Under the pieces are notes generated by a model. That model had not been told where the DNA came from. It saw only the letters and a list, made by a program, of their open reading frames with translations, and did no database searches. A DNA stretch of 64,000 nt from Blautia hansenii (lineage in GTDB: Bacteria; Bacillota; Clostridia; Lachnospirales; Lachnospiraceae). The DNA is taken from positions 154,034 to 218,033 of the forward strand of contig NZ_JAAITA010000004.1 in assembly GCF_013304445.1 (NCBI RefSeq), given 5' to 3'. The position numbers were made by a program, and so were the translations under genes. Positions 19,027 through 29,365 of the stretch are shown here, one piece after another. Numbering within the stretch: position 1 is the first letter of the stretch; each line of letters starts with the position of its first letter.

Positions 19027-19767
19027 CTATTCCTCCAGTGCAAACATCAATACAGACAGCACTGCAAGTCCTGCTGTCTCTGTTCTTAAAATTCTTTTTC
19101 CCAGAGTGATAGCGCTGGCCTTTGCTTCCCGCACCGCCAGTTCCACCTCTGCTTCTTCAAATCCGCCTTCCGGACCGATAAAAATTCCCACGGACTGTCC
19201 TCTTTGGATGTTTTCTACAATCTCCTTGGTCCGGGCCATTCCCTTTGCAAGCTCATAAGGCAGAAGCACCACATCCAGCTTTTTTGCATATTCCACAGCC
19301 TCCGGAAAGGTTTTCACCTCGGAAATCCGGGGAACATACATTCTTTTAGACTGCTTGGCAGCGCTTTCTGAAATTGCCTGCCATCTGGCAATCTTCTTCT
19401 CTTCTTTCTTTTTGTCCAGTTTTACCACTGCTCTTCTGGAAGCCACGGGAATCACTTCACAAACACCCAGTTCCACTGCCTTCTGTATGATAAACTCCAT
19501 TTTATCACTTTTAGGAAGCCCCTGAAAGAGATAGAGTTTGGAGGACAGCTCGTATCCCGCCTCCTGAGCATACATAATATGTGCCAGAATTTCTTCTTCC
19601 TGCATATCTTCAATATAGCAGGTATATTCCGTATTTTCTCCGCTGCTGATGAATATTTCATCTCCCGGCTTCATGCGAAGCACATTTTTGATATGATTGA
19701 CATCAGAGCCCTGAATACGAATTTCCTTTTCTCCCACCTGCCGGGGTTCCACAAAAAAACGATACAT
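19027..19767 (-). CDS. rsmE: 16S rRNA (uracil1498-N3)-methyltransferase RsmE
   Basis: A 246-residue SPOUT-fold methyltransferase that modifies U1498 of 16S rRNA. The N-terminal PUA-like domain starts MYRFFVEP and includes DVNHIKNVLRMKPGDEI. The C-terminal SPOUT knot has IFIGPEGGFEEAEVELA and the ITLGKRILRTETAGLAVLSVL motif. It starts 9 bases after prmA and is followed within 2 bases by the desulfurase. The prmA-rsmE pair is conserved in many Firmicutes, often behind dnaJ as here. Confidence 0.95.
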   Translation of the reverse strand: MYRFFVEPRQVGEKEIRIQGSDVNHIKNVLRMKPGDEIFISSGENTEYTCYIEDMQEEEILAHIMYAQEAGYELSSKLYLFQGLPKSDKMEFIIQKAVELGVCEVIPVASRRAVVKLDKKKEEKKIARWQAISESAAKQSKRMYVPRISEVKTFPEAVEYAKKLDVVLLPYELAKGMARTKEIVENIQRGQSVGIFIGPEGGFEEAEVELAVREAKASAITLGKRILRTETAGLAVLSVLMFALEE

Positions 19768-19776
19768 AGATTTCTC

Positions 19777-20763
19777 CTAGTTCTTTCTGGCTGTCACAGA
19801 CACCCACTCTCCCTGATAGGTCACTTCCAGCACTTCCAGTCCTGCAGCTTTCACCGCATTTACCACGGTTTCCTCTTTGTTGTCAATAATACCGGAAGTG
19901 ATGTAGATACCGCCTTTTTTCATCTGATGGATAATTACCGGAGTCAGAGGCACTAATACATCGGCCAGGATATTGGCCACTACGATATCGTATTTTTCAT
20001 ATCCCACGGTATCCTGTACTTCCTTATCATCAATAATGTTTCCAATCATCATATCAAAAGCAGCCTCCGGAATGTCATTGGCTTCTTTGTTTTCTTCTAC
20101 AGCCGGTACTGCGCAGGTATCCAAATCTGTACCAACCGCATGCTTCGCCCCCATTTTCAGGGCTGCAATGGAAAGAATACCGCTTCCGGTTCCCACATCA
20201 AGAAGTTCTGTATCCTTTGTCACATACTTCTTTAACTGGCGGATACAAAGCTGTGTTGTTTCATGCATACCTGTACCAAAAGCCGTTCCCGGGTCAATAT
20301 GAATAATCATTCTGCCTTCATCCTCTTTCTTCACCTTTTCCCAGGAGGGAATAATCAGAATGTCATCTACATAAAACTGTTTAAAATACTGTTTCCAGTT
20401 GTTAATCCAGTCAATGTCTTCTGTCTCGTCGATTTCTATGGAACCTTCCCCGATATCCATGAAAGTTCTCAGGCTGTCCAGTTCTTCCTCCACGGCTTTT
20501 AAAATGTCCTCCTGAGCTGTCACTTCTCCATTCATCAAAAGTTCGCCGTCTTCTGTCTCTTCCACAAAGAAGCTCAGGTAAGCAATGCCGTCATCTTCCT
20601 GCATATCCGGAAGAATGTCCACAAACATCTGCTCTTTTTCCAGTGTGGTCAAAGGAACATGGTCTTCTATCTGAGCCCCTTCCAGTCCAATGTCATAAAG
20701 GGAACTGATAATCATATCCTCAGCCTCTGTTTTTGTTTTTATTCTGAATTTTTTCCACTTCAT
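19777..20763 (-). CDS. prmA: Ribosomal protein L11 methyltransferase PrmA
   Basis: A 328-residue SAM-dependent methyltransferase that trimethylates ribosomal protein L11. The substrate-binding N-terminal domain begins MKWKKFRIKTKTEAEDMI. The catalytic domain has the PrmA hallmark DPGTAFGTGMHETTQLC, motif I LLDVGTGSGILSIAALKMGA and the catalytic-loop NILADVLVPL. I chose ATG 20763 with GAGG a few bases upstream; the ATG at 20901 would run into the AEC permease gene and adds unrelated residues. Confidence 0.95.
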   Translation of the reverse strand: MKWKKFRIKTKTEAEDMIISSLYDIGLEGAQIEDHVPLTTLEKEQMFVDILPDMQEDDGIAYLSFFVEETEDGELLMNGEVTAQEDILKAVEEELDSLRTFMDIGEGSIEIDETEDIDWINNWKQYFKQFYVDDILIIPSWEKVKKEDEGRMIIHIDPGTAFGTGMHETTQLCIRQLKKYVTKDTELLDVGTGSGILSIAALKMGAKHAVGTDLDTCAVPAVEENKEANDIPEAAFDMMIGNIIDDKEVQDTVGYEKYDIVVANILADVLVPLTPVIIHQMKKGGIYITSGIIDNKEETVVNAVKAAGLEVLEVTYQGEWVSVTARKN

Positions 20764-20798
20764 CGTTTCCTCTCCTCTATATAAACTATTTATATGTA

Positions 20799-21716
20799 TC
20801 AAACAAACAAAAACGTAATTGTAATTGTTACCACAGAAAGCAGGGTTGTCACAATAATACCTTCTGCAATTATCCGGGAATCCTTTCCGTATTGATTGCA
20901 CAGCATGGCTGAAAGATTGCCTACCGGAAGGGCTGCCATAAGCACAATGGTGGCCCGCATGACAAAATCCGGAAGCAGCGGCTTTAACAGCAGAGCCAGC
21001 AGTATGGGAAAGACTGCAAACCGCAAAAGGGTAAACAACATCAGCCTGGTATTTTTCAGTACGCTTTTCACCTTCATATCTGCCATGGAAATGCCGATAA
21101 CCAGCATGGAAAGCAGGGTGCAGGCATTGCCGTAATAACCGGCTGCAGTTTCTACAGCCTCCGGAAGCTGTATGTCAAACCAATAGATGCAAAAAGCCGC
21201 CATACAAGCTATAAGTCCCGGACTTAACATATCCCGAAAAGAAGTTTTTACACCAGATGTTCCCTTTTTCAGCAGCATAACGCCAAAAGTATAAATATAC
21301 ACATTAAACAAAAAATTGAACACAATCACATATACCATGGATTCTGGCCCAATAATTGCCAACGCTACCGGAATTCCGATAAATCCCAGATTGCCGAATA
21401 CGGTCATGAGTATATAGGATACCCTTTCCTGCGCAGAAACTTTGAGTATTTTTACAAACAGCAGTCCCAAAACACTTAAAAACAGAAAAAAACAGATACC
21501 TATCATTCCCACAAATAACACACTGTCTCTGGATACAGACGATAAGTCTTCAAACATGCTGACAATAATCAATCCCGGAGAACAGATATTGACAACCAGC
21601 GCAGACAAATCTTTGGAGGCATGTTCGGATATTATCTGCTTCCTGTACAGGACAAAACCTGTTAAAATCAAAAGAAATATCAGCGCCATTTGCTGCAGCA
21701 CTACTACTCCACTCAT
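20799..21716 (-). CDS. AEC (auxin efflux carrier) family permease
   Basis: A 305-residue integral membrane protein of the AEC family, which exports or exchanges small organic anions such as malate in bacteria. About ten hydrophobic helices are arranged as two five-helix repeats. Family motifs include NICSPGLIIVSMF, FGNLGFIGIPVA in repeat 1 and ALPVGNLSAMLCNQYG in repeat 2. The substrate cannot be told from sequence. It lies upstream of prmA with a short gap and could be cotranscribed with it. Confidence 0.85.
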   Translation of the reverse strand: MSGVVVLQQMALIFLLILTGFVLYRKQIISEHASKDLSALVVNICSPGLIIVSMFEDLSSVSRDSVLFVGMIGICFFLFLSVLGLLFVKILKVSAQERVSYILMTVFGNLGFIGIPVALAIIGPESMVYVIVFNFLFNVYIYTFGVMLLKKGTSGVKTSFRDMLSPGLIACMAAFCIYWFDIQLPEAVETAAGYYGNACTLLSMLVIGISMADMKVKSVLKNTRLMLFTLLRFAVFPILLALLLKPLLPDFVMRATIVLMAALPVGNLSAMLCNQYGKDSRIIAEGIIVTTLLSVVTITITFLFV

Positions 21717-21820
21717 AAATTCTCATTTTCTCCCTCTGTTTCTGTATGTTTCCCATACAGAAAACACATGATATTTATTATAGAGGAAAAAAATCCGAAT
21801 TGCAATATGGAAAGCCATAG

Positions 21821-21865
21821 AAAAAGACTGCTGCCCGACAGGTTTTTCTGTCAAAACAGCAGTCT
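21821..21865 (-). terminator. Terminator of the hrcA-grpE-dnaK-dnaJ operon
   Basis: A nested hairpin: outer arms 825-833 and 857-865 of the 21-kb block (AGACTGCTG with CAGCAGTCT) and an inner GACAG/CTGTC stem, followed on the minus strand by TTTTT. It lies 10 bases after the dnaJ stop. Confidence 0.88.
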
Positions 21866-21874
21866 GCTTCTTTC

Positions 21875-23035
21875 TTAATTATCAAACATATCTTTAATGT
21901 CCTGCTTCAGCTTTTCACCGAATTTTTTCTTTTTCTCGCCAGTAGAAGGGCGGTTTCCACAGGCTTCATCAAATTTGCGCAAGGCCTCTTTGGCCTCTTC
22001 ATTTAATTTGGTGGGAACCTGTACTACCAGAGTCACGTAGTGATCTCCTCTGACATTCTTATTTCTCAGAGAAGGTACACCCTTACCTTTCAGTCTTACT
22101 TTGGTATCCGTCTGCGTTCCCGGTTTCACATCATACATAACATCTCCGTCCACTGTACTGATGCGTACCTCACCGCCTAAAGCCGCCTGAGCATACGTAA
22201 TAGGCGCAGTCGAGAATATATTCATATCCTGTCTCTGGAAAATCGGATGGCGTGCCACAATAACCTCCACCATCAAATCCCCTCTCGGACCACCGTTTAA
22301 TCCCGGTTCACCCTTATCCCGGATACGAATGCTCTGTCCATTGTCAATTCCTGCCGGAATGGTAACTTTAATCTTCTTACGGCTGGAAACAAATCCTGTA
22401 CCGCGGCAATCTGTGCATTTTTCCTTTATCACCTTACCGGTTCCCTGGCACTCCGGACAAGTCTGCACATTCTGGATAGTGCCAAACATGGACTGCTGGG
22501 TATAAACCACCTGTCCGGAACCGTGACACTTCGGACAGGTTTCCGGAGAAGTCCCCGGCTTTGCACCCGTTCCGTGGCAAGTATTACAGGCATCTTTTAA
22601 GTTTAAATCCAACTCTTTTTCACAGCCGAAAACAGCTTCCTCAAACGTAATATGCACGGCTGCACGGACATTAGCCCCTTTCATCGGACCATTATTGGGG
22701 CGTCTTCTTCCGCCGCCACCGAACAAATCACCGAAAATATCGCCAAAAATATCACCCATGTCTGCGCCGCCAAAACCGCCAAAGCCTCCGGCACCGCCGC
22801 CGCCCTGTTCAAATGCCGCGTGACCGAATTGGTCATACTGCTGCCTCTTCTGCGGGTCGCTTAAAACACCATATGCCTCCGTTGCCTCTTTAAACTTTTT
22901 TTCCGCCTCTTTGTCTCCCGGATTCACATCCGGATGGTATTTTTTGGCAAGTTTACGATATGCACTTTTAATCGCAGAGTCATCTGCGCCCCGGTCTATG
23001 CCCAGGACTTCGTAGTAATCTCTCTTTTCTGCCAT
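21875..23035 (-). CDS. dnaJ: Chaperone protein DnaJ
   Basis: A 386-residue class A J-protein, cochaperone that stimulates DnaK ATPase and delivers substrates. The J domain has the HPD motif ([10 protein letters not shown]). A Gly/Phe-rich linker follows, then four CxxCxGxG-type zinc repeats ([45 protein letters not shown]) and the C-terminal substrate domains. I chose the ATG at 23035 ([13 protein letters not shown]); the longer frame adds 13 residues without family support. Confidence 0.96.
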   Translation of the reverse strand: MAEKRDYYEVLGIDRGADDSAIKSAYRKLAKKYHPDVNPGDKEAEKKFKEATEAYGVLSDPQKRQQYDQFGHAAFEQGGGGAGGFGGFGGADMGDIFGDIFGDLFGGGGRRRPNNGPMKGANVRAAVHITFEEAVFGCEKELDLNLKDACNTCHGTGAKPGTSPETCPKCHGSGQVVYTQQSMFGTIQNVQTCPECQGTGKVIKEKCTDCRGTGFVSSRKKIKVTIPAGIDNGQSIRIRDKGEPGLNGGPRGDLMVEVIVARHPIFQRQDMNIFSTAPITYAQAALGGEVRISTVDGDVMYDVKPGTQTDTKVRLKGKGVPSLRNKNVRGDHYVTLVVQVPTKLNEEAKEALRKFDEACGNRPSTGEKKKKFGEKLKQDIKDMFDN

Positions 23036-23133
23036 TGGTTTTGTCCCTTTCTGTATATCGAAGCACATAGACATGGGCTGCCCGAAAACACCCCATGTCT
23101 ATGCCTTTACTGATTCACCTTATACACTGCAGA

Positions 23134-25011
23134 TTAAACTTCTCTGTAATCTCCGTCTACCACATCATCGCCATACGCTTCATTAGAGGCACCGCCCTGT
23201 GCGCCTGCTCCCATGTCCGGACCAGCCTGTGCACCACCCTGTGCCTGAGCCTGTTCGTACATTTTTGCAAAAAGTTTCTGTGCGCTCTGCATCAGTTTTT
23301 CTTTTCCTGCTTTGATTTCTTCTACCTGTGCATCGGTAATTTCATCCACATTTGCACATTTAGCCAGAACATCTTTCAATGCATTCAGGTCAGCTTCTAC
23401 TGCTGTCTTATCGTTTGCGTCAATCTTATCTCCGGCCTCTTCCATAGCTTTCTCTGTCTGGAATACCATGGCATCTGCATCATTCTTTGTATCTACAGCA
23501 TCTTTCCGCTTTTTGTCCTGTGCTTCGTATTCAGCAGCTTCTCTTACTGCTTTATCAATTTCGTCGTCAGACATATTAGAACCTGCTGTGATAGTGATGT
23601 GCTGTTCTTTTCCTGTTCCCAAATCTTTAGCGGATACATTTACAATACCATTTGCATCAATATCAAAGGTAACTTCAATCTGAGGAACACCTCTTCTTGC
23701 TGGCGGAATACCGTCCAGACGGAACTGTCCAAGAGATTTATTATCTCTGGCAAACTGTCTTTCACCCTGTACAACGTTGATATCAACGGCTGTCTGGTTA
23801 TCTGCTGCTGTAGAGAAAATCTGGCTCTTCTTTGTAGGAATTGTTGTATTTCTCTCAATCAGTCTTGTCGCAATACCGCCCATGGTTTCAATAGACAGAG
23901 ACAGCGGAGTAACGTCCAGAAGAAGGATATCTCCGGCACCTGCATCACCTGCAAGCTTACCGCCCTGTACAGATGCACCAAGTGCTACACATTCATCCGG
24001 GTTCAAAGTCTTGCTTGGTTCTTTGCCTGTCAGCTGTTTTACTTTATCCTGTACAGAAGGAATACGTGTAGAACCACCTACTAACAGTACCTGACCCAGT
24101 TCAGATGCGGAAAGTCCTGCATCCGACAAAGCGCGTTTTACCGGTTCTGCTGTTCTCTCCACTAAATCGTGTGTTAATTCATCAAATTTGGCTCTTGTCA
24201 GGTTCATATCAAAGTGCAGCGGTCCGTTGGCATTCATGCTGATAAACGGAAGGTTGATATTGGTAGTTGTTGCAGAAGAAAGTTCTTTCTTTGCTTTTTC
24301 AGCAGCTTCTTTGATACGCTGCATAGCCATCTTATCTGCGGATAAGTCCACGCCTTCGTTTTTCTTGAATTCAGCAATCATGTAATCTGCAACTTTCTGG
24401 TCGAAGTCGTCACCACCAAGGCGGTTATCACCTGCTGTAGACAATACTTCAATGACACCATCACCGATTTCAATGATAGAAACATCGAATGTACCGCCGC
24501 CTAAGTCGTATACCATGATTTTCTGCTCTTTTTCGTTATCCAGACCATAAGCCAGAGCTGCTGCTGTAGGCTCGTTGATAATACGTTTTACGTCAAGTCC
24601 TGCAATTTTACCTGCATCTTTTGTAGCCTGACGCTGAGCATCGTTGAAGTAAGCCGGAACTGTGATAACAGCTTCTGTTACTTTCTCACCCAGATAGTTT
24701 TCTGCATCTGTTTTTAATTTCTGAAGAATCATTGCAGAAATCTCCTGTGGAGAATATTTTTTATCATCAATCGCAACTCGATAATCGGTTCCCATATGTC
24801 TCTTAATAGAAGAGATTGTTTTGTCTGCATTGGTTACTGCCTGACGTTTTGCAGGTTCACCGACCAGTCTTTCTCCTGATTTTGTAAATGCTACTACGGA
24901 AGGTGTAGTTCTTGCTCCTTCTGCGTTTGCGATAACTACCGGCTGTCCGCCTTCCATAACACCTACACAGCTGTTTGTCGTACCTAAGTCAATACCTATA
25001 ATCTTTCCCAT
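23134..25011 (-). CDS. dnaK: Chaperone protein DnaK (Hsp70)
   Basis: A 625-residue Hsp70. The ATPase domain begins [18 protein letters not shown] and has the phosphate motifs ([21 protein letters not shown]). The interdomain linker [10 protein letters not shown] is intact, followed by the substrate-binding beta domain and helical lid, ending in an acidic EV tail after a Gly/Ala/Gln-rich stretch. The start has an AGGAGG site. A 118-bp gap separates it from grpE, still within the HrcA operon. Confidence 0.98.
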   Translation of the reverse strand: MGKIIGIDLGTTNSCVGVMEGGQPVVIANAEGARTTPSVVAFTKSGERLVGEPAKRQAVTNADKTISSIKRHMGTDYRVAIDDKKYSPQEISAMILQKLKTDAENYLGEKVTEAVITVPAYFNDAQRQATKDAGKIAGLDVKRIINEPTAAALAYGLDNEKEQKIMVYDLGGGTFDVSIIEIGDGVIEVLSTAGDNRLGGDDFDQKVADYMIAEFKKNEGVDLSADKMAMQRIKEAAEKAKKELSSATTTNINLPFISMNANGPLHFDMNLTRAKFDELTHDLVERTAEPVKRALSDAGLSASELGQVLLVGGSTRIPSVQDKVKQLTGKEPSKTLNPDECVALGASVQGGKLAGDAGAGDILLLDVTPLSLSIETMGGIATRLIERNTTIPTKKSQIFSTAADNQTAVDINVVQGERQFARDNKSLGQFRLDGIPPARRGVPQIEVTFDIDANGIVNVSAKDLGTGKEQHITITAGSNMSDDEIDKAVREAAEYEAQDKKRKDAVDTKNDADAMVFQTEKAMEEAGDKIDANDKTAVEADLNALKDVLAKCANVDEITDAQVEEIKAGKEKLMQSAQKLFAKMYEQAQAQGGAQAGPDMGAGAQGGASNEAYGDDVVDGDYREV

Positions 25012-25130
25012 GATAAATTCCTCCTAAATTTTTCTTCTATGATGGATTGTCTGTAATTTATAAGATAAAATCTTCCAGGATTGCTCCTGTGAGATGAATA
25101 TCGCATAATTTTTTAACCGAATGTTTCAAG

Positions 25131-25742
25131 TTAATTTGCCACCTTAACCATGCTGTGGCGAATCACAGAATCTTTATACATATAACCCTTCTGGAATTCT
25201 TCTACAATCACATTTTCTCCGGCTTCTTCATCTTCTATATGCATGACCGCATTGTGAAAATCCGGGTTAAACTCCTGTCCCACCGCTTCTATTGTCTTTA
25301 CGCCCATCTCATCAAAAGCCGTCATAAGTTGCTTATAAATTTGAGTCATTCCTGTAGCAACAGGATTTTCTTTTTCATTCTCCGGTATCATTGCTAAGCC
25401 TCTTTCGAAATTATCCACTACCGGAAGAATTTTTTCTACAATTTCTTTTGCACCTACCTGATACATGGAAGCTTTTTCTTTTTCTGTCCGTTTACGGAAA
25501 TTGTCAAACTCTGCCATCTGGCGTTTTACCATATCGGTAAGTTCTTCTATCTTTTCATCTTTTTTATCTTTTTTCTTTTTTCCGAAAAGACCTTTTTTCT
25601 CAGATGTTTTCTCTTCCTGTTCTGCTGCAGAATCTTCTGTTTCCTGGCTTTCTTCCTTGGAAACTGCCTCTTCTGCCAGATTCACATCATCCTCTTCCAG
25701 AATTTCTTCTGCTTCTTTACTGGAAATATTTCCTTCTTCCAT
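25131..25742 (-). CDS. grpE: Nucleotide exchange factor GrpE
   Basis: A 203-residue GrpE that releases ADP from DnaK. The N-terminal 80 residues are acidic and then lysine-rich (KKGLFGKKKKDKKDEK), followed by the long dimeric helix (MVKRQMAEFDNFRKRTEKEK) and the beta-domain ending VIRHSMVKVAN. I chose the ATG at 25742, which has AAGGAG 9 bases upstream. The in-frame ATG at 25781 is also possible but its only purine-rich site (AAGGCGG) is one base away. Confidence 0.93.
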   Translation of the reverse strand: MEEGNISSKEAEEILEEDDVNLAEEAVSKEESQETEDSAAEQEEKTSEKKGLFGKKKKDKKDEKIEELTDMVKRQMAEFDNFRKRTEKEKASMYQVGAKEIVEKILPVVDNFERGLAMIPENEKENPVATGMTQIYKQLMTAFDEMGVKTIEAVGQEFNPDFHNAVMHIEDEEAGENVIVEEFQKGYMYKDSVIRHSMVKVAN

Positions 25743-25790
25743 GGTATTATACTCCTTTTTTTCTTCTGACACGAATCTCATACCGCCTTT

Positions 25791-26843
25791 CTATGTTTTC
25801 TTAAATATATTGTCCAACTGATTTTTCAGCGTTTTCAGATTATCCATTACATTTTCATAATCCATCCGCTTCGGTCCTATAATTCCAATGGTTCCCTGCA
25901 TGCCTTCGCCCAAATCATAGGTAGCGGTTACAACACTGCAGTCCTTCATGGTCTTCACGGGACTCTCATTTCCAATGTATACCTGAATCCCCGTATTCTC
26001 ACTGCCGTATTCACTTTCTGCAACATCCTTTACAAACTCTGCCAGCGCCTGTTTCTCTTCAAATGCGGAAATCAATTCACTTGCTTTTGAGGTATCTGCC
26101 AGTTCCGGATATTTGAAAATGTTGGTTGCTCCGCTGGTATAAATCTTCATGTCCTCTTCGTCCGGTGCAATGGCCTGCGCTACGGCATCAATGACACTGC
26201 TGATTACTGCACTGTGTATTCCTGCCTGCTCCTTTAATCTGGAAATCATAGCCAGATTAATTTCCTCAATAGAAAGCCCGTTTAACTGCGTATTCAACAG
26301 AAGATTCAGCTTGAGAACGGTCTCATCATCCATGGGCTCTGTCAAATCAATAATATGATTTTTCACCAGATTACCCTCTACGACCACCACCGTCAGCAGC
26401 TGGCTTTCGCCGACTCTGGAAAGCTGCAGGAATTTCAATTTATTCCGATGATAAGTGGGACTGGTAATCATAGTAGCATAATTCGTGTTAGATGCCAGGA
26501 CTTTGACTACCTGTTTCAAAACCTTTTCCATTTTGTCGGTTTTCTCAATCATCAGTTCCTTGATTTCTGCGGTTTCCTTTTCCTTTTCTTTCATGAGTTC
26601 GTCTACATAAAGGCGGTAACCCATATCCGAAGGAATCCTTCCGGCGGAGGTATAAGGTTGAATAATGTATCCCAGCTCCTCCAAATCTGACATTTCATTG
26701 CGGATAGTTGCGGAGCTAAGATTCAAATCCGTGTACTTGGAAATGGTCCTGGAGCCTACCGGTTCGCCGGTTTCCAAATAAGTCTGGATAATCGCTTTTA
26801 AAATTTTTCGTTTTCTTTCATCCAGTTCACTTATGACTTCCAT
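25791..26843 (-). CDS. hrcA: Heat-inducible transcription repressor HrcA
   Basis: A 350-residue repressor that binds CIRCE and is kept active by GroEL. The N-terminal winged helix (RKRKILKAIIQTYLETGEPVGSRTISKYTD, here given in two halves RKRKILKAIIQTYLE and GEPVGSRTISKYTD) is clear, with the second signature LSSATIRNEMSDLEELGYI. GAF-like and C-terminal dimer domains follow. I chose ATG 26843 with AAGGAG upstream; the frame can be extended to 26876 but that would run into the CIRCE operator. First gene of the autoregulated operon. Confidence 0.96.
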   Translation of the reverse strand: MEVISELDERKRKILKAIIQTYLETGEPVGSRTISKYTDLNLSSATIRNEMSDLEELGYIIQPYTSAGRIPSDMGYRLYVDELMKEKEKETAEIKELMIEKTDKMEKVLKQVVKVLASNTNYATMITSPTYHRNKLKFLQLSRVGESQLLTVVVVEGNLVKNHIIDLTEPMDDETVLKLNLLLNTQLNGLSIEEINLAMISRLKEQAGIHSAVISSVIDAVAQAIAPDEEDMKIYTSGATNIFKYPELADTSKASELISAFEEKQALAEFVKDVAESEYGSENTGIQVYIGNESPVKTMKDCSVVTATYDLGEGMQGTIGIIGPKRMDYENVMDNLKTLKNQLDNIFKKT

Positions 26844-26865
26844 CTTTTGCTCCTTTCTTTTGTTG

Positions 26866-26892
26866 TTAGCACTCATTTAAGTGGAGTGCTAA
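26866..26892 (-). promoter_or_regulatory. CIRCE operator of hrcA operon
   Basis: TTAGCACTC, 9 bases, GAGTGCTAA: a perfect second CIRCE. It sits between the -10 box and the hrcA start, giving autoregulation of hrcA-grpE-dnaK-dnaJ. Confidence 0.97.
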
Positions 26893-26905
26893 TATCTATG
26901 TTTTT

Positions 26906-26934
26906 AAGATAGCACCAGAGGTTTTATTTGTCAA
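26906..26934 (-). promoter_or_regulatory. Sigma-A promoter of hrcA operon
   Basis: On the minus strand TTGACA (26929-26934), 17 bases, TATCTT (26906-26911), with the CIRCE starting 13 bases downstream of the -10 box. The -35 hexamer is a perfect consensus. Confidence 0.85.
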
Positions 26935-26973
26935 GGGCTTTATAATTATTTTAGAATTTTCCCGGAAAGAATT

Positions 26974-28962
26974 TCAGTCTTCCAGTTCTTCCAGATTCTT
27001 TTTCAGTTCTATCATCTTATCACGCAGCTGTGCTGCCATTTCAAAATTCAGGTCTGCGGCTGCGGTCTGCATCTGTTTTTGCACCTGTCCAATGAGTTTT
27101 TCCAGTTCTTTCCGGCTCATGGATTCCGGGTCTTTCATCAGCTTGTCTTCTGTCTCTGCTACTGCCTTGGAAATGCTGATAAGGTCACGAACTGCCTTTT
27201 TAATGGTCTTTGGCGTAATGCCGTGTTCTTCGTTATATTTTTCCTGAAGAGTCCGGCGGCGCATAGTTTCATCCATAGCAAGGCGCATAGAGTCTGTCAT
27301 TACATCTGCATACATGATTACTCTTCCCTCCGCATTGCGGGCCGCACGTCCAATAGTCTGAATCAGAGATACCTCGGAGCGCAGAAATCCCTCTTTGTCT
27401 GCATCCAGAATCGCGACCAGTGTAATTTCCGGTATATCCAGCCCTTCCCGCAAAAGGTTGATTCCCACCAGCACATCAAAAACATTTAAGCGCATATCCC
27501 GGATAATCTGGGTTCTCTCCAGAGTATCAATGTCTGAGTGCAGATATTTCACACGGATTCCCAAATCCTTCATATACTCTGTCAAATCCTCAGCCATGCG
27601 TTTAGTCAGTGTCGTAATCAGAATCTTATTTCCCTTTTCTACTTCTTTATTCACTTCTCCGATAAGGTCATCAATCTGCCCCTCTACCGGACGCACTTCC
27701 ACCTTTGGGTCTAACAGGCCGGTAGGGCGGATAATCTGCTCTGCCCGGAGCAATTCATGATTTTCTTCATATTCCCCCGGCGTTGCCGACACAAAGAGAA
27801 TCTGGTCAATTTTATCCTCGAACTCTTCAAAGTTCAAAGGACGATTGTCCTTCGCGGAAGGCAGACGGAACCCATAGTCCACCAAAGTCTGCTTTCTGGA
27901 TTGGTCACCTGCATACATCCCCCGAATCTGCGGTATGGTTTTATGAGACTCATCAATAATAATCAGAAAATCATCTCCGAAATAGTCTATCAAGGTAAAC
28001 GGCGGCTGTCCCGGCTTCAGACCTGAAAGATGACGGGAATAATTTTCTACACCGGAACAGAACCCTGTTTCTTTCAGCATTTCTATATCAAAGTTGGTTC
28101 TCTCTGAAATTCTCTGGGCCTCCAAGAGCTTGTCTTCACTTTTAAAATAATCCACCCGCTCTTTTAATTCTTCTTCAATGGCCACTGCAGCTTTCCGTAT
28201 TTTTTCTATGGGCACTACATAATGAGAGGCAGGGAAAATTCCTATATGACTCAGGGAGCGTTTGATTTCTCCTGTCAGCGTATCAATTTCTGTAATGCGG
28301 TCAATTTCATCGCCGAAAAACTCTACTCTCACAGCTGTGTCGCTGTAATCTGCCGGAAAAATTTCCAAAACATCTCCTCGCACCCGGAAAGTTCCCCGGT
28401 GAAAATCCATTTCGTTTCTGTCATATTGAATGTCTATTAACTGACGGATAACCTCGTCACGGTCTTTTTCCATGCCGGGACGCAGGGAAATAATCATGTT
28501 CTGATAATCGTCCGGGCTTCCGATTCCATAGATACAGGACACACTGGAAATAATGATAACGTCTTTTCTCTCGCTTAAAGAAGAAGTGGCAGAAAGACGA
28601 AGTTTGTCGATTTCATCGTTGACTGCGGAATCTTTGGCGATGTAGGTGTCAGATGATGGGACATAGGCTTCGGGTTGGTAGTAATCGTAGTAGGATACGA
28701 AATATTCGACGGCGTTATTCGGGAAGAATTCTTTGAATTCTCCATAGAGCTGAGCAGCCAAGGTTTTATTGTGCGCTATAATCAATGTCGGTTTGTTCAG
28801 GGCTGCTATAACATTTGCCATGGTAAATGTCTTTCCAGATCCCGTAACCCCCAGTAAAGTCTGACATTGATTACCTTCTTTGAATCCTTTTACAAGCTGG
28901 GCAATGGCTTGTGGTTGGTCGCCGGTAGGGGCATATTCTGATACTAATTCAAAATGATCCAT
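26974..28962 (-). CDS. uvrB: Excinuclease ABC subunit B (UvrB)
   Basis: A 662-residue nucleotide excision repair helicase-like subunit that verifies damage after UvrA loading. Walker A is [10 protein letters not shown] near residue 42. The beta-hairpin region [20 protein letters not shown], the DESH motif (IIIDESHKT) and helicase motif VI ([12 protein letters not shown]) are intact. The C-terminal UVR domain ([25 protein letters not shown]) binds UvrC. An AGAGGAG site precedes the ATG. No uvrA follows, because gene debris lies upstream of it instead. Confidence 0.97.
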   Translation of the reverse strand: MDHFELVSEYAPTGDQPQAIAQLVKGFKEGNQCQTLLGVTGSGKTFTMANVIAALNKPTLIIAHNKTLAAQLYGEFKEFFPNNAVEYFVSYYDYYQPEAYVPSSDTYIAKDSAVNDEIDKLRLSATSSLSERKDVIIISSVSCIYGIGSPDDYQNMIISLRPGMEKDRDEVIRQLIDIQYDRNEMDFHRGTFRVRGDVLEIFPADYSDTAVRVEFFGDEIDRITEIDTLTGEIKRSLSHIGIFPASHYVVPIEKIRKAAVAIEEELKERVDYFKSEDKLLEAQRISERTNFDIEMLKETGFCSGVENYSRHLSGLKPGQPPFTLIDYFGDDFLIIIDESHKTIPQIRGMYAGDQSRKQTLVDYGFRLPSAKDNRPLNFEEFEDKIDQILFVSATPGEYEENHELLRAEQIIRPTGLLDPKVEVRPVEGQIDDLIGEVNKEVEKGNKILITTLTKRMAEDLTEYMKDLGIRVKYLHSDIDTLERTQIIRDMRLNVFDVLVGINLLREGLDIPEITLVAILDADKEGFLRSEVSLIQTIGRAARNAEGRVIMYADVMTDSMRLAMDETMRRRTLQEKYNEEHGITPKTIKKAVRDLISISKAVAETEDKLMKDPESMSRKELEKLIGQVQKQMQTAAADLNFEMAAQLRDKMIELKKNLEELED

Positions 28963-28987
28963 AAATTCTCCTCTTTCTATTCATTCT

Positions 28988-29239
28988 TTAAAAGTAACCC
29001 ACATCTGAACGTTTTATGTCGAGATTGTAATAATCCACTTGATATGTTTTTCCATCCGAAGCAGTATAGGCAAATTTTGCCCAAACTGATTCTTTCTTTA
29101 ATTCTCCTTCTTTGAAAATATTCCTTACATGCTTCCCTGTAACACTTTTATCACGTTGAAATAATTCTGCCATTTGATCAATCGAAAGCCATACGGTATC
29201 ATTTTCAACTCTATAATCCGCTTCACCGATATCGGACAA
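28988..29239 (-). pseudogene. Remnant of a RhuM-family gene (N-terminal part)
   Basis: An 83-codon frame matches only the N-terminal region of RhuM-type proteins, which are usually over 300 residues and found in genomic islands: VENDTVWLSIDQMAELFQRDKSVTGKHVRNIFKEGEL, then KTYQVDYYNLDIK (written here as short pieces: VWLSIDQMAELFQ, HVRNIFKEGEL, YYNLD). It stops just after the YYNLD motif with an altered end (VGYF). There is no convincing start signal. I read it as a decayed fragment left by an earlier insertion or deletion. Confidence 0.65.
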
Positions 29240-29364
29240 TGGCCATTTGCATCCACACCCACATCATATCTTCTAATTCCAATTTCTTCAAACAATTCTG
29301 AATCATATTTTTTATGATGATTTCCTTTTACTAAAATCTTTTTTCCATTTAATTTGCTGATCAA
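29209..29364 (-). pseudogene. Remnant of a calcineurin-like metallophosphoesterase
   Basis: About 52 codons carry two pieces of a phosphoesterase: LNGKKILVKGNHHKKYD, which resembles the GNHD metal motif with the Asp changed to His, and RRYDVGVDANG...CPIS, which resembles the family C-terminus. The stretch that should lie between them is missing, so this is an internally deleted remnant. The only possible start is TTG and there is no good ribosome binding site. It overlaps the RhuM remnant, marking a recombination junction near 29220. Confidence 0.5.
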
Positions 29365-29365
29365 T

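Noticed and set aside
23095..24084. Plus-strand frame of 329 residues over dnaK
   Set aside because: Antisense to dnaK; the composition is Phe/Cys/Ile-rich as expected for a reverse-strand shadow.
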